Part shown: piece by piece, positions 1-37,742 of the stretch | How the letters are laid out: every line of letters starts with the position of its first letter | Position numbering within the stretch: the first letter of the stretch is position 1 | Assembly (NCBI RefSeq): GCF_030463565.1 | Contig: NC_134649.1 | Coordinates: forward strand, 32,699,044 to 32,763,043 | Length of the DNA: 64,000 nt | Reading direction: 5' to 3' | Origin: Pelecanus crispus | Lineage: Eukaryota; Chordata; Aves; Pelecaniformes; Pelecanidae | The notes under the pieces: model-generated | Databases searched by the model: none | Told to the model about the DNA's origin: nothing | What the model saw: only the letters and a program-made list of their open reading frames with translations | Program-made: the position numbers and the translations under genes

Positions 1-3000
1 ATTTCCTCCCGATAAGCTATCGGCCACAGAAGTTTCTTTCTTTTTCCTTTTTTCCTTTTTTTTTTTTTTTCCCCTTCTTCTCTCCTCTGGCTGGTAATTT
101 AAAAATAAATGGTCTAGAAAGATCTCTAAACAGTACCTTTGGCAAAGATTAAAAAAAGCAAAGGGGGATAGGGAAGCAGGCTGGCGGGAGAGGCTGATTG
201 TTATTTATAACCTGGGCTGCTATAAAAGCAGGAACGTGGCTGGAGAACACACCATCTCCCTCCCTGGCATTAAATTGCTGCATTTCAGGAAAAGCTGAGA
301 TATTTAAGAAGGAGAAAGGCCCTTTTGTATGGGCTTGGAGTTTCTCAGCCATGTGCCTTGGAGCTTGCTGGAGGGGCAGAGGGCAGGACTGCAACCCAGG
401 GGATGGGCTCAGCCCCTCTGCTCAGCCTGCCCCACTTGCCCCGAGAGCTGGTGCAGGGCAGTGGTGGGTTTGCAGTTAAGCGAAAAAAAAACCTTCTGAA
501 TTTGGGGAAAAAAAAGGGGCTTTGACATTTCCTCGGACTCCCCAAATAGGGCGAAGTGCTTTGTTTGGGTGGTTTCAAAATCTTTTGGCCTCAGAAAGTG
601 GGGACAGGCTCCCCCAGGACAGCTTGTGCAGGGGGAGTGGGAACGCGTGCTGTTCAGATCTGAGAGCTCACCCTTTCTTGCAAAAAAAAATGGCATTTTT
701 CTAGCAACAACAAGAAAAAAACACTTCTGCCGAGGAGCCCCCAGGTCCCACCGCAAGGTGATGCTGCCGGTGGGTGCTGTGCAGGTGCAGCGGGGGGCTT
801 TGCTGGGAAGGAAGGCGTGCCCCCTCCCCGAGCCCCGGGAGGCAGAGGAGTACGTGCTGTCACCACTCTTGTCCCTGGCTTCACGTGTGACCTGGGGCAA
901 ATGGTTCCGTGCCCTGGGACTCATTTCCCCTGACCTGCAAAGGACAGCGATGGACCCCCCCCCCCCCCCCCCACCTTTACAAAGGTTTTGAGGCTTTCAG
1001 GTGAATTAAGCCACTCATCCCATTTATATTCAATATTAGTAGTAATCACAGCATGTTGATACAAATATTGTGCTGGCTTTTCCGGACTTAACATGGATGG
1101 GTGCCCCTGGGAAATTTAAAAGGATGTGTTGGGTTCTCGGTGCGATATATTCTTGATCGGGCATGTGAGGGGCAGGACGTGGGATGCAGGGATGCTGTCA
1201 GGGTGATGTGGCTCGCAGGAGCTCTGCTGATGCCGAGGGTACCAGGAGCACCACGGAGGAAGACTGTGGCTACCCGGCATGTCCAGAGCTGCGAAACCTC
1301 AGCTGGCATCCCAGAGCGGCCGCCTGCGCTGCTGGCCAGATCAGCCCTGCATTTGTCATCGGTGCTGCCATTTAAGCAGTCATCATTAGCTGTGATGGCT
1401 CGTTCCCATGGAGATGAGCAGTGAACGGGGGTGTCTGCATCTGCGGGAGCTGCCTGGCCGAGGCATCGCTGCTGTGCCAGGTCACATTCCCAGCTCGATC
1501 CGCAGCTTCAAACCATCATTGGTGGGGACCCCCCGATAGCCCTTGTGCCCATGGGCAGGCTGGCTCTTCTCAGCCAGCACTAGCCTGGATGTGATGGAGG
1601 GCAGGTACTTGCTGAGAGCGTGGTAGCCTCCAGTAAAGCTGTTGGGTGGTGCCACTGGTGCTCACTGGGTGTTGGGGCATCTCTGGGTTTTGCCCCCTGT
1701 CTTGTCATTTTGGGAGACTTGAGAGAAAATGTTGTGACTGGCAACCCAGGTGCTAAAGCACTGAAGATGGCAAAAGCTCTTGGTGCGTGATGACTTCTTG
1801 CTGAAGCAATAAATACATATTATATTGATATATTGCCATGAAGTCAATTTCTAATGGTGTGTAGCAAATAATATATTCAAACTGTAGCATCTATTTGTGT
1901 TGCGTTGTACATATTGTAACAGATAAATAGATGTTTCCAAGTTCTTTTGAAATGTAATGATGAGAAATGCTGCAAAATCTGGCTGGGGGCCTGCCGAGAT
2001 GCTTGCAGTTAAACTGGTGTAAATCCAGGAGAACTTGAATCATCTTCTCCTTTGCTTTAATATAAATTTAATGCAGAATTTCTTCCTCTGCCCTTCCCAG
2101 GGTGGCTCCTTGTAGCCCTAGCCTAGCACCAAGATGCTCCCATCCCTGCCTGGGCTGGTGACACCTTTGCCTGCCTTCATCTGTGTGGAAATGACCCCCT
2201 TTCAGGGGCCAGATTCAGCCTGGCTGAAACAGGAATAACTCGGCTGAGGTCGGGAGATTTATGGATAAAGGATAAACATAGCTTGGATAACATCAGCTCT
2301 TTCCACGGATCTGTTTGCCGTATAGGTGTCAGTGATGCATGAAGTGTCCTACGTATAGATAGCTGTATATTTGTCTCCAGGATCTATACATATGCCTCTT
2401 TACAGCTACATGAATGAGAGCAGCCAGACAGCGCCGAACCTGGCAGAATACAAATTAGCCCCTCAGAAGTGGGTGATATAACAGAATAATGATAAACAGA
2501 GGAGTGATAATTATATACAGTAGTTCCAGCTCTGGTGAAGTGAGGAATAACCACGCCAGCATGGGGAAAATAGGGAGGGTTGGATTTTCCCAGCTGCCGG
2601 CGGTGGCGGGGGGCAGCGGATGGGAGCAGGGTGGCCCGCCGATTTGAGATAGGGAGGGATGGGGAGGTGTTACCAGGACTTTGCTGGGCTCAGGAAACGG
2701 GTTTTAGTGTCAAAGCAGGGGTTTTGGTGCTGCAGGTGCCCTTGGGGCCACGGCTTTATCCCATCTAAAGCCTGTTTTCAGCAGGGGCCTCTAAATCACC
2801 GTCTGGTGCTCAGAGAGGTTGGCAGGGATGAGCTACTATGTGTGCAACTGCTTTCCCCCAGTGACCTGAGCCCTACATTGATGGCACGTTTGGGGCCGGA
2901 TCCACTCTCTGCATAGCCCATGCCCGGCACATAGCCAGGGTACCAGCTCTGCTGTGGCATCACGGCTTTGCAGGGGTTCCAGCAGTCAGTTTTGTGCCTT

Positions 3001-4858
3001 TTCTCTGGATTTACTTGAAATTGAGAGCATAATCTGGATTTCGATCTTGGCGACATGGCTCAGGGGAGGCGGGGATGGTCCCTTCCCGCCACCCGCTTGG
3101 CTACTGCAGCTGTAATTGAGTTCAGCATCTTTCTGGATGGCTGAAGCCCCAACGCCGGGATTGGCTCAGTGGCGTGTTTACACTCACAATCCATCGGCTG
3201 GAATTAAAGCCCAAACCTCGCATATCAATCCTGTTATTCTCCCGAGCTGTGGCGAATGGTTTGGCCACCCCTAAGCAATGTCAGGGGAATGTCACCGCCT
3301 CGGTGGCTGGCCGGAGCTGGCGCAGGGGAGGTGGCATCTCTCCACGTCATCTGCGAAGGGGAAAGGGGGAGGAGGCCAGGATGGGTGTTAAACAAGCTTC
3401 GTAGTTTAGTTCCCAAACGCATAATTTTCCTTTAAATATATAGCTTTTCCCATGAGAAATTCAGATCTTTTGTCCCTGGGTTTTGTCAAGAGGAGCCTGC
3501 TGGTGGGAGGGCTGCTCGTGCTGGGCCATTGAGGACAGCAGGATGGGACTGTCCCCTACCCCTTGTCCCTGCTGGTGCGGGGGTGTTTTGCCACAGGACC
3601 GTATGGGGCATCCCTCCAGGTAGCCGTCCTCAGCATGGCACTGCACGAGCCCTGCCTGGAGCTGCTCGCACTTCCAGTCACGTCCACTGTCGTTTCTCCG
3701 GGGCTGATCTCTGCTACTGCAATCAGACGGCCTTACACGGGCGCCGAGATAGGCACTTCACTCCGGGGAGAGGCACAAAGGAAGAGGCACTGAGCTGCTT
3801 CTCGAGGGGAATTCACTCCGTCGCCAGGCGACTTGGTGGCCTGATCTGCTCCTGCTCTCCTGCACATCCCTCCACTTTCGCCCCTACAGCCAGGTCCATG
3901 GGAAGGCAGCTGGAGCCGTCCTGTGCCCCAGCTTGGGCTTGGCGTGTCCCTGCCCCTGTGTTGCCTGACCCTGCCTGTGGATGGGGCAGCCAGCTCTGCA
4001 CTTGGCCCCTCTTCAGCGGGCGTGTAGCTCTGGGGGCACAAAGGGCAGATGCTGCATCATCCTCCTCCTCCTCCTGACCCCAAGCGTCTCACAGCCAGCT
4101 GCATACAGCCTTCCCTGGCTGCTGGACTAGCGGCAGGGACATGGCAGCCTGGAGCCAGCACCTTCTCCCAGATTTCTTTGCTCCCAGTGGGATGGTGAAG
4201 GCGATTTCCCTAGCTCTCTAGCGAGGCCATCTCCTTTCTCCAGCTTCCCTACATGGCCCTGCACCTCAGCTCCGATCCTGTCCCCCTGCCTGCAGCTACT
4301 GGCCATCCTGCCTGCATCGGCTCAGCCCGGCCCTGCCTTGCCGGAGGGGTTTTATCCCAGTGCCGTACTGGCAGCAGGGCCCTGGGAAGAGAGAGGAGAG
4401 CTGGGAAGGCGAGGGAGCACGCTCCAGCGCCAGCAGTGGGGAATTTGCCGTCTCTCCACCATAATTAAATATTGTTTGCATTGCTTATTGACAGAGCGCT
4501 AAGCTGCACTCCGTTTTAATTTGTTCTTTGATAGTTGCCTTTTGCTGCTAATTGATTTTCAAGGCTTTTTTGGTTTGGGTTTGGGGGGTTTTTTTGTGTC
4601 TGATTTAATACCTGCTGTGCTACCAAAGCTGGAGAGGCCAGGGTAACCGGAGCTCACCTTCGTGCACTCCCACTCCCAGCACCTGCTCCCCTGTGCCTCC
4701 GGCGCTGGCACAGGCTGCGGGCCAAATCCGGCACAAGAGCTGGCATGGCCAGTTTCTGCGGGGGGATGTTTGGCGATGGGCTTTGGGCAGCAGTGTTCCC
4801 AGCATGTGTCTGGGGCTGGCACCCCTGGGTGACCCCGTGTGCTCTGCTCCTTCCCCAG
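1..4858 (+). other. CACNA2D2: Intron of CACNA2D2 (left edge), no coding exon seen
   Basis: No exon with alpha2delta similarity is visible. The stretch alternates GC-rich DNA with AT-rich islands (about 1000-1080, 1780-1950, 2020-2090, 2240-2540, 4460-4600). These look unlike the surrounding DNA and may be conserved non-coding elements. An 18-base C run sits at 955-972. Short open frames here have no recognisable protein. Confidence 0.6.
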
Positions 4859-30561
<25,703 letters not shown>

Positions 30562-32645
30562 CCCCCCCCAGCCACACCGCCAGCTCTCTTTTCTTTCAAA
30601 CTCCATCTCCATCCCCCTCCCCGGCCCGGTGGAGTGGGAGCGACATCCCCTCCGCCGCTTCGGGGACCCCCGCGATGCCGCCCTGTGCTCCCCGCCGGCC
30701 GCAGCCAAAGAAGAGTCGGGGTGCAGGCAGGGGCTCCCTGGCAGAGCAGGGACCGGGTCAGTGCCCCGGCGTCGTGCCCTCCCAGCCACTCGGACTCAGA
30801 AAGTGGCGTCGGTGCCCTCCGCCCATGACCCCCCCCATCCACCTCACCTATTTTTTTAGCCTGAAGATTTTAAACCAGATCTTTCTACATCAAGTTTCCA
30901 ACATTTTCGCCTGGGGAACGGCAGTGTTTATTGTCAGCAACGAGGACACATGGAAAAAAAAAAAAGGGGAAGAAAAAGGGAAAAAAAAACAAAAAAATAA
31001 GAAAAAAGGACTTGACTTGACTGTGCGGGTCAGTATTATTTGTTCCAGTGGGCACCGGACCCCCGCCGGACCCCCGGGTTTGTGGGGCAGACGGCGGCTC
31101 CAGCATCCCTGCAGGCTCGGGGCCGGGTGCGGGCAGGGGCGGAGGCGGGGGGCAGCCAGCCATCACCTGCGCTGGGGCTGGATGGAGCCCTGGTCCCTGC
31201 TCCAGGCTCAGCTGCTCTCATGTGTTCTTGGGCACAGATATTGGGGTGAAAAGGAGGGGAAAAAAAAGTGTATTTTGTTTCTTTTCCGTTCTGCAGATCA
31301 CTGTGAAATCCTGCCCACCCAGCCCTGCCCACCCCCCCGGCCGTCCTCGCCCCGGCAGCCCTGCCAAAGAAACCGCGACGGCCTGGGGGACGTGACGCCT
31401 GTCCCCACGGGGGACATGCCACGTGTCCCCGAGTGGGACATGCCGCCTGTCCCCAAATGGGGTGTGCCATGTGCCCCGAGTGGGTTGCGCCACGTGCCCT
31501 GCAGTAGGATGTGCTGCACGTCCCGAGCGGGACTGGAGCGGAAGGTGCCACATGTCCGCAGAAGGGACGTGCCCTGTCCCTCGGGACACCGGCACGGGGG
31601 GCTCCCGGCCGGCCGCAATGGGGGGAGCTGCTCCCTGGGTGCTGCTGAGGGCCCAGCTGGGAGCACCCAGCACTGGGGGGGGTGAGAGGTGCCCCTGCAG
31701 CGCGGTGCCCCGAGGTGCTGGGGGTCACGCTGGGGCACTCAGGTGGGGGCGTGTGTGTCCCCCCCAGCCAAAACGCTGGGTGCCGAGAAGGCGGATGGAG
31801 CGGCTTGCTCAGCCCCAGCACCCCACTGCACCCCACCACCCCAGCCGGGATAGGTGCCGTGGGGCTGGGGGGGCCCAGCACAGGGCGCAGGGTGCCCGAC
31901 CATGACCCCCCGGGGTGCTGCGGTGCAGGGGGTGCCGTACCCACCACCCATGCCCCGCACTGCTCCCGGCAGTGCCGGGGGCCCCTGCCCAGGTGGGCAG
32001 CCCTGGGGACCCTCACCCCCCCGGGGCACCCTGCTCAGAGCCACCTCATCAACCAGGGCCGGGGGAGCACCCTCGGCACGGCCACCCCGGGGGGGGGCTG
32101 GGGAGGGCGCCAGGCGCTAATTAGTGCTGGGGTTAATTAATGGTCATTCTGCTTGTAGCTTTTTCAGTGTGTGTTTGGTTACTGTCTCTGGGAACTGTGT
32201 TTGAACAGATGGCTCTGTGTTACCGGGAGTGTGTGTACTTCTGTAGTCTAGTTAGGTGCTCTGCCAGAAAACCACCACTATACATACCTATAAATATATA
32301 CATATGTAGTCTATTTTAAGTTAAAAACCAATGAGATGAAGGGGCGGTGCGGCCCTGGGCCCCCTGTCCCGCCAGGGTCACCTCCTGCCCCGTCCCCACC
32401 TGAAAGCTTCTCTCTGCTCATTCAAAGGCGTTGGGTTTTTAATTGATTTTCTTTAATTTATTTTTAATTTTTAATTTCTTTGGGTTTGGTTTGGTTTTTT
32501 TTTTTTTTTTTGTACAGAAGAGTTGGAAAACTTCAAAAACCAACAAAAAGACGATTTGTAAGATATCGTGCGTGTGACTCCTTGTAAAATATTTTCAAAT
32601 GGTTTATTACAGAGACTCAGTTATTAAATAACGTTCATATTTTCA
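30562..32645 (+). other. CACNA2D2: 3'UTR of CACNA2D2
   Basis: Runs from the TAG at 30559-30561 to the ATTAAA at 32623-32628. Internal features: an A-rich tract 30955-31010; a degenerate tandem stretch 31385-31580 of GGGACATGCCACGTGTCCCC-like units; and a conspicuously AT-rich terminal block 32120-32340 and 32440-32640 (TTAATTAATGG, TATAAATATATACATATG), the sort of sequence often conserved in vertebrate 3'UTRs. Long open frames across it are by-products of base composition. Confidence 0.7.
32623..32628 (+). terminator. CACNA2D2: Poly(A) signal of CACNA2D2 (ATTAAA)
   Basis: ATTAAA in an AT-rich stretch about 2.06 kb after the stop codon. No better signal is seen before the TMEM115 CpG island begins. 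Confidence 0.6.
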
Positions 32646-33565
32646 CTTCACAGGCGGTGGCTGCGTCATTGCCCGGGTACGTGGGCAGGGCCGGGGGGGG
32701 GGCACGGCGCCGGGGGGCCGGGCAGGACATCGGGGCGCTCCTGGCAGCCGGGCCGCTGCCTTGACGCCTGCCTGCAGCCTGTGCTGTGAGGCTGATGGGC
32801 AGGGACACCCTGGCAGGGGCAGGGGCAGGGGCAGGGGCAGGGGCAGGGAGCGGGGCAGAGCCGCGGGTCGCCCACACGCTGCACGGGGGGGGGGGCGTGG
32901 GGCAGCAGGGGCTCTGCCCCCCCTGCAGCCCCCCCTGCAGTCCCCCCATTTCCCCGTGTCCCCTCAGGACTGTGTCCCTCCTTCCCCATGTCACCGCCCC
33001 CTCCGTGCCTGTGTCCTCTTGTGTCCGTGTTCCCCACATCCACGTCCCCCTGTCCTGCGGGGTCCCCGTCCCCGAGCGCCCCCCGTGCCCGCCCGGCCGT
33101 GTCCCCCCAAAGGGTTTGTGCCCCCGTAACTGTGTTCCCCATCCCTCTCCCACGCCTGTGTTCTCCTCTGCCTCTCCCCCCCGCCCCCCCGTGCCCGTGT
33201 CCCCCCGTGACTCTCCCCCGAGCCCCCCCCCGTGCCCGTGCCCCCCCCGCCGCCCACGTGGCCGGCAGCCGCGGCCGGACTACGTGTCCCGACGTGCCTC
33301 GCGGCGGGGCCCCGCCCCCGCGGCCGGCCCCGCCCCGCCCCCGCCCAGCGCCGCGCATGCGCAGAGCCGCTGTTTGTCCGCGCCCGGCCTGGCCCAGCAG
33401 CGGGGCCGATCGCGGCCTGGCCTGCGGCGGCGGCTGGAGGGGCCCGGGCCCGGTCGGGGGCTGAGCGGGGCCCGGCGGGGGGGAGGCGGCCCCGGCGGGC
33501 GGGGGGGGGAGGCCGGGCGCTGTAGCCCCCGCGGGGCAGCCCCGTCCCGCCGGTGGGGGCCGAAG
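32646..33565 (+). promoter_or_regulatory. TMEM115: Intergenic region and CpG-rich promoter/5'UTR of TMEM115
   Basis: 920 bp between the CACNA2D2 poly(A) site and the TMEM115 start codon. The left part has a (GGGGCA)n tract of about six units (32812-32848) and a G11 run near 32885. From about 33240 on, CpG density rises sharply. A perfect palindromic NRF1 site GCGCATGCGC lies at 33353-33362, about 200 bp before the ATG. Confidence 0.6.
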
Positions 33566-35378
33566 ATGCGGCGGTACCTGCCGGTGGCCCGGCAGCACTT
33601 CCTGGCGGCGCTGGCCGGCACCAGCGTGGTGGTGAAGTCGCTGAGCGCCGCCGTCCTCCTCCTCTACCTGCTCTCCTTCGGCCTGGACACGGCCTACGGC
33701 CTGGGCGTGACCCCCGGCTACCTCCTGCCCCCCAACTTCTGGGTCTGGACGCTGCTGACGCACGGGCTGGTGGAGGAGCGGGCCTGGGGCCTGGCGGCCA
33801 GCCTGGCCACGCTGGGGGCGGCCGGCCGGCTGCTGGAGCCCCTCTGGGGCGCCCTGGAGCTGCTGGTCTTCTTCGCGGTGGTGAACATCTCGGTGGGGCT
33901 CCTGGGGGCCTTCGCCTACTTCCTCACCTACGTGGCCTCCTTCCACCTCGCCTACCTGTTCGCCGTCCGCATCCATGGCGGGCTGGGCTTCCTCGGGGGA
34001 GTCTTGGTGGCCCTCAAGCAGACGATGGGGGACAGCACCATCTTGAAGGTGCCTCAGGTCAGAATGAAGGCTGTCCCCATGCTCCTGCTCCTTCTCCTGG
34101 CTCTGCTGCGGCTCGCCGCCCTCGTTGAGAGCAATGTACTGGCCTCGTACGGCTTCGGGCTCCTCTCCAGCTGGGTCTATCTCCGTTTCTACCAGCGGCA
34201 CAGTAGAGGCCGTGGAGACATGTCCGACCACTTCGCCTTTGCTACTTTCTTCCCCGAGATCTTGCAGCCCGTGGTGGGTCTGGTGGCCAACCTGGTGCAC
34301 AGCATCCTGGTGAAGGTGAAGGTCTGCCGCAAGACGGTCAAACGCTACGATGTGGGTGCCCCGTCATCCATCACCATCAGCCTGCCGGGGACTGACCCCC
34401 AGGACGCTGAGAGGAGAAGGTACTGCACACCCCCCTTCCACAGGGATCACGTTTACAGGCAGCGAGGGTTGGGTTTCAAATCCAAAGGAGGAGCAGGGAG
34501 ATTTGGGTGCAGGGTGCTAAGGGGGGCCCTTCTCCAGGGGGTCTGCTGGGGGCCGCCCTCCCTACCACAGAGGTGGTGGGGAGCGTTCTTGGGGGCTAGT
34601 GGGACGTTGTCCCGCTCTTCCAAATGCAGAGCAGTGGTGGAAGTGCAGGGGAGGAGCGGGGACATCCTGGGGTAGGGGCAGATGGCATTTGGGGTCAGGG
34701 GTCCCTATAGAAGGGAGGTGGTGGCTGCCTGGGGTGGTGCTGGCCCCCTCCTTGTGGCAGCCCCACACCCGTCATCGTGGCACGGGGGAAGGCGCTGAGT
34801 CAGCCTTGCACCCTGGCCCTCCCGCATGCCCAGCATTGGCCTTCCCAAGCCCCAGCAGGAAGGTTTGGGCAAGGCATTGGCGCTCCAGTTTCCCCTGCCC
34901 TGTTTTACGCCTTTCTTCCCCCATTCCTGGAGCAGCCCATGTGCTGTCTGACAGCCTCTAAGTGCACCACGTGGCATGAGAACTCTGCATAGGTAGTCTG
35001 GGAGCGTGAGTGGGTTTCTGTGGGCCCAGGTGCTCTGGGTCATCTCCGCTGTTGCTGAATCCCCGCCCTCCTGCCGGGAAGAAGGCAGGGATGGCCTTGC
35101 ATAGTGCCCATGGGGCAGAGCCATTAACCCCTGCCTGTCTGACCTGAGGTTAACCCACCCATCTGCCCTTGCCCCGCAGGCAGCTGGCCCTGAAGGCCCT
35201 GAACGAGCGGCTGAAGCGTGTGGAGGACCAGTCAGCCTGGCCCAGCATGGAGGATGACGAGGAGGAGGCAGGGGCGAAGGCCGACAGCCCACTGCTGCCT
35301 GACCCCAACACAGCTGGGAAGAGCGCTGGCCAGGAGTCTAGCCTCATCACCTTCCAGGATGCCCCGTCCCAGCTGTGA
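33566..35378 (+). CDS. TMEM115: Transmembrane protein 115 (Golgi membrane protein)
   Basis: Two coding exons, 33566-34419 and 35180-35378, joined AG/G, giving 350 residues against 351 in human by memory. The family is rhomboid-like in fold, located in the Golgi, and linked to retrograde Golgi-to-ER transport. Visible features: several hydrophobic helices in the first 210 residues (for example AAVLLLYLLSF, LLVFFAVVNISVGLLGAF, the latter after GALE); GGVLVALKQTMGD; ASYGFGLLSSWVYLRFYQRH; then a cytosolic tail containing ITISLPGTDPQDAERRRQ and an acidic stretch EDDEEEAGAK. The ATG was chosen because it aligns with the human start and follows a CpG island. The long in-frame extension upstream is untranslated GC-rich sequence. 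Tail-to-tail with CYB561D2. Confidence 0.97.
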
Positions 35379-36435
35379 CTGGCCGACATGCCGCCCCCCT
35401 TCCCCGCCCTGTCTCCGTCGGAGAGCTGCTAACCCCCCTCATGTCCCCCACACACAGCCGGGATGCTCACCAGGGAGCGGGGACTCCTCCCACGGCAGAG
35501 GCAGGGGGGCTACCTCATTCCAATGCTTCATTGCCGCTCGCGGCCAGCACCGGACACCCAGGATGCCACCGCTGCCGCCACTCACCACTGCAGGGACGGG
35601 AGTTCGTCAAGCCGCTCCCCTCGGCGCAGGGTGGGCCGTGGACATCTGCAGCGGGGGCTGTTCTGGGAGGGGGACATGGGGCTGATCCCTGCCCCAAGGT
35701 TGCTGTGTTTGCCCACGCAGGAGCGAAGTCAGCAGCACTTCCTTGCTTCTCCTCTGTGCCGGGCGTTGGCCAGAGCACTCAACACTTACTTCCTCCTTTC
35801 TGAAGGTAGTTTTGCCCCTAACTGAGGGAATGGGAAGGCTGGCAGGTTTCTTTTCCGAATCCTCCTATGGGGTGCCTCCCCCTGCCCCAGCAGGAGCTCG
35901 CCGTCACCGGTGAGAGGTTTGCCGGGCTGGGGGACAGGCTGCTGGGCAGGAGGTGGCTGCCCAGCCCCACAGGGCAGTGGTCCAGCACTGCCAGCTCTGG
36001 GCTTTGCGCATGGGGGTTCTCTCCTCCTCCCCCCTCTCCTGCCCCCAAAGCCAGCCCCACAAGGAGCCGGTGCCCTCGGCCGCTCCCTGGCTAATCCATT
36101 TGTCAGATTACACTAGAAGCTGGAATTAATTTTTATGGTGGGGCTCTCGCTGCTTCCTCTGGCAGCAGGTTTTCTTTCCTGTGGGTAGAATATGGGCTCC
36201 CCCTTCTCTTTTTCCTCCATGTTGACGGGCTTTTTTTCTGTTTATTTTTTCCCTGGATGGAGAGGATGCTCCCTGTGACAGCCTCCTCACAGCTCCTGAT
36301 CCCCCGGGCAGTCCGCAGCCCAGGACATGGGTTGATGGTGTCATGATTATTTTTTTAAAGGACCACACGAGAAGGTTTTGTCAACTAGGAAAAACACAGA
36401 TGTTTCGGTATCAATAAAGAGTTCTTCGAAATAGT
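35379..36435 (+). other. TMEM115: 3'UTR of TMEM115
   Basis: From the TGA at 35376-35378 to just past AATAAA at 36413-36418. No other gene is seen in it. Confidence 0.8.
36413..36418 (+). terminator. TMEM115: Poly(A) signal of TMEM115
   Basis: Canonical AATAAA in TATCAATAAAGAG. It is the last strong + signal before the convergent CYB561D2 3' end. Confidence 0.85.
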
Positions 36436-36654
36436 TGGCTCCTGCAGCAGAGCACGGGCAGGGTGGGGGGGGCCAGGCACAGAGCAGCCCCCGGGGGCTC
36501 TTGCGCAGGAGCCTGGGGAGGGGCTTTCTTCCCAGGTGCTGCCAGCAGGTTGGGAGAGACCCTTTGCAAGCAGGAGGAGTTGGGAAAGCTGCAGGGCAGA
36601 GGATGTCTGCCTGCACCCCAGAAGCCCCTCCAGGCAGTAAAGAGGGCTTGTCGC

Positions 36655-37742
36655 ACTGTAGCTGCCTGAAATCTTTATTGAGTAAAAGCTCTGGATACAG
36701 AGGAATTTCCCAGCCCGGGGGCTGCTCCCAGCTCTCTGACTCTGCCAAGAGCAGGACATGTGCCAAAGGGGAGCTCTGGGGCCACTGTGGCAGACAAGAG
36801 CCTCACGGTGCCCGGCTGTCCCGCTGGCAGGTGGGCTGGAAGGAAGGCTGTTGTGCCGGAGAGGTGAGGAAGTTGCTTTCTGCCTTCCCTAGGGCAGTTT
36901 CGCAGGCTGGCTTGAGGGCTCATCCCGAGCCCTGCTTCCCCCGGTGCCCTGCTCCCCCTGTGCTCGCACTGTTCCCTGTGCCCCTCAGAGGGACAAAACG
37001 CCTTCGCAGACTGCCGGTTTGCAGTCCAGCTTGGTAATTTGCTCTGTAAAACGACCCCCACCTCCTGCCAGGCTGAAGCTTCGCTGTCCCAGCCTGCAGG
37101 AAGGATTTGTGCGTGGCTATGGGTGCCTGGATCTGCGGCTGTTGGGCAGGGCTGACCACACCAGTCCCAGGGAGCCGCCAGGTCCCTGCGTGGGGCTGCA
37201 CCGTGGGGATGGATGCCTTGGGTGCTGCCACCCCGCTTCAGCTGGGCTGAAGCCACAACTGTGCCCTGTGCTTTCACTGGCCAAGCTGCCCTCGTGGCAG
37301 GAGAGGCAGCGCGGTGCCCACTGCGGCCTCCTGGGTGAGCGGGGGACTCCCTGTCCTCCTCGCCAAGAACGTGACAGCTCCTGTCCTGCCTGCTCCAAAG
37401 CAGCCCTGGGTGGCAAGGGAAGGGAAGAGGAGCAGGAATCCTGAGTGAACCCTCCAGTTTCCGGCACTGAGCACCAAGCTGCTGTGGGGACCAGCAGCGT
37501 TACCTGCGCTGGGAAACGTCCCCACTGAGATGGGCAGCTCCTGCCTGCTCAGTGTCACGCATATCATGGCCGCTCCCTGGGGATGAGACACTATGGACAA
37601 TCCAGGGCTAACGAGAGACAAGTAGGTAGAAATCTAGTACCGAGGAGACCCTGTACAAGCAGAGGACCCCCACGGGGGGCTGCAGGGGGGGGCCCCGTCC
37701 TTGCCAGCTCGCGCAGGGAAAGTTCGGATCTGCGCTGGGCCC
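36655..37742 (-). other. CYB561D2: 3'UTR of CYB561D2
   Basis: Minus-strand sequence between the stop codon (37743-37745) and the poly(A) signal at 36674-36679. Open frames here have no recognised product. Confidence 0.75.
36674..36679 (-). terminator. CYB561D2: Poly(A) signal of CYB561D2 (minus strand)
   Basis: TTTATT on + reads AATAAA on -, in CTCAATAAAGATTTC. It implies a 3'UTR of about 1.1 kb and leaves only about 220 bp between the two convergent mRNA ends. Confidence 0.85.

Noticed and set aside
32666-34300. Minus-strand frame of 544 codons over TMEM115
   Set aside because: Antisense shadow of the GC-rich TMEM115 exon; low complexity and no family resemblance.
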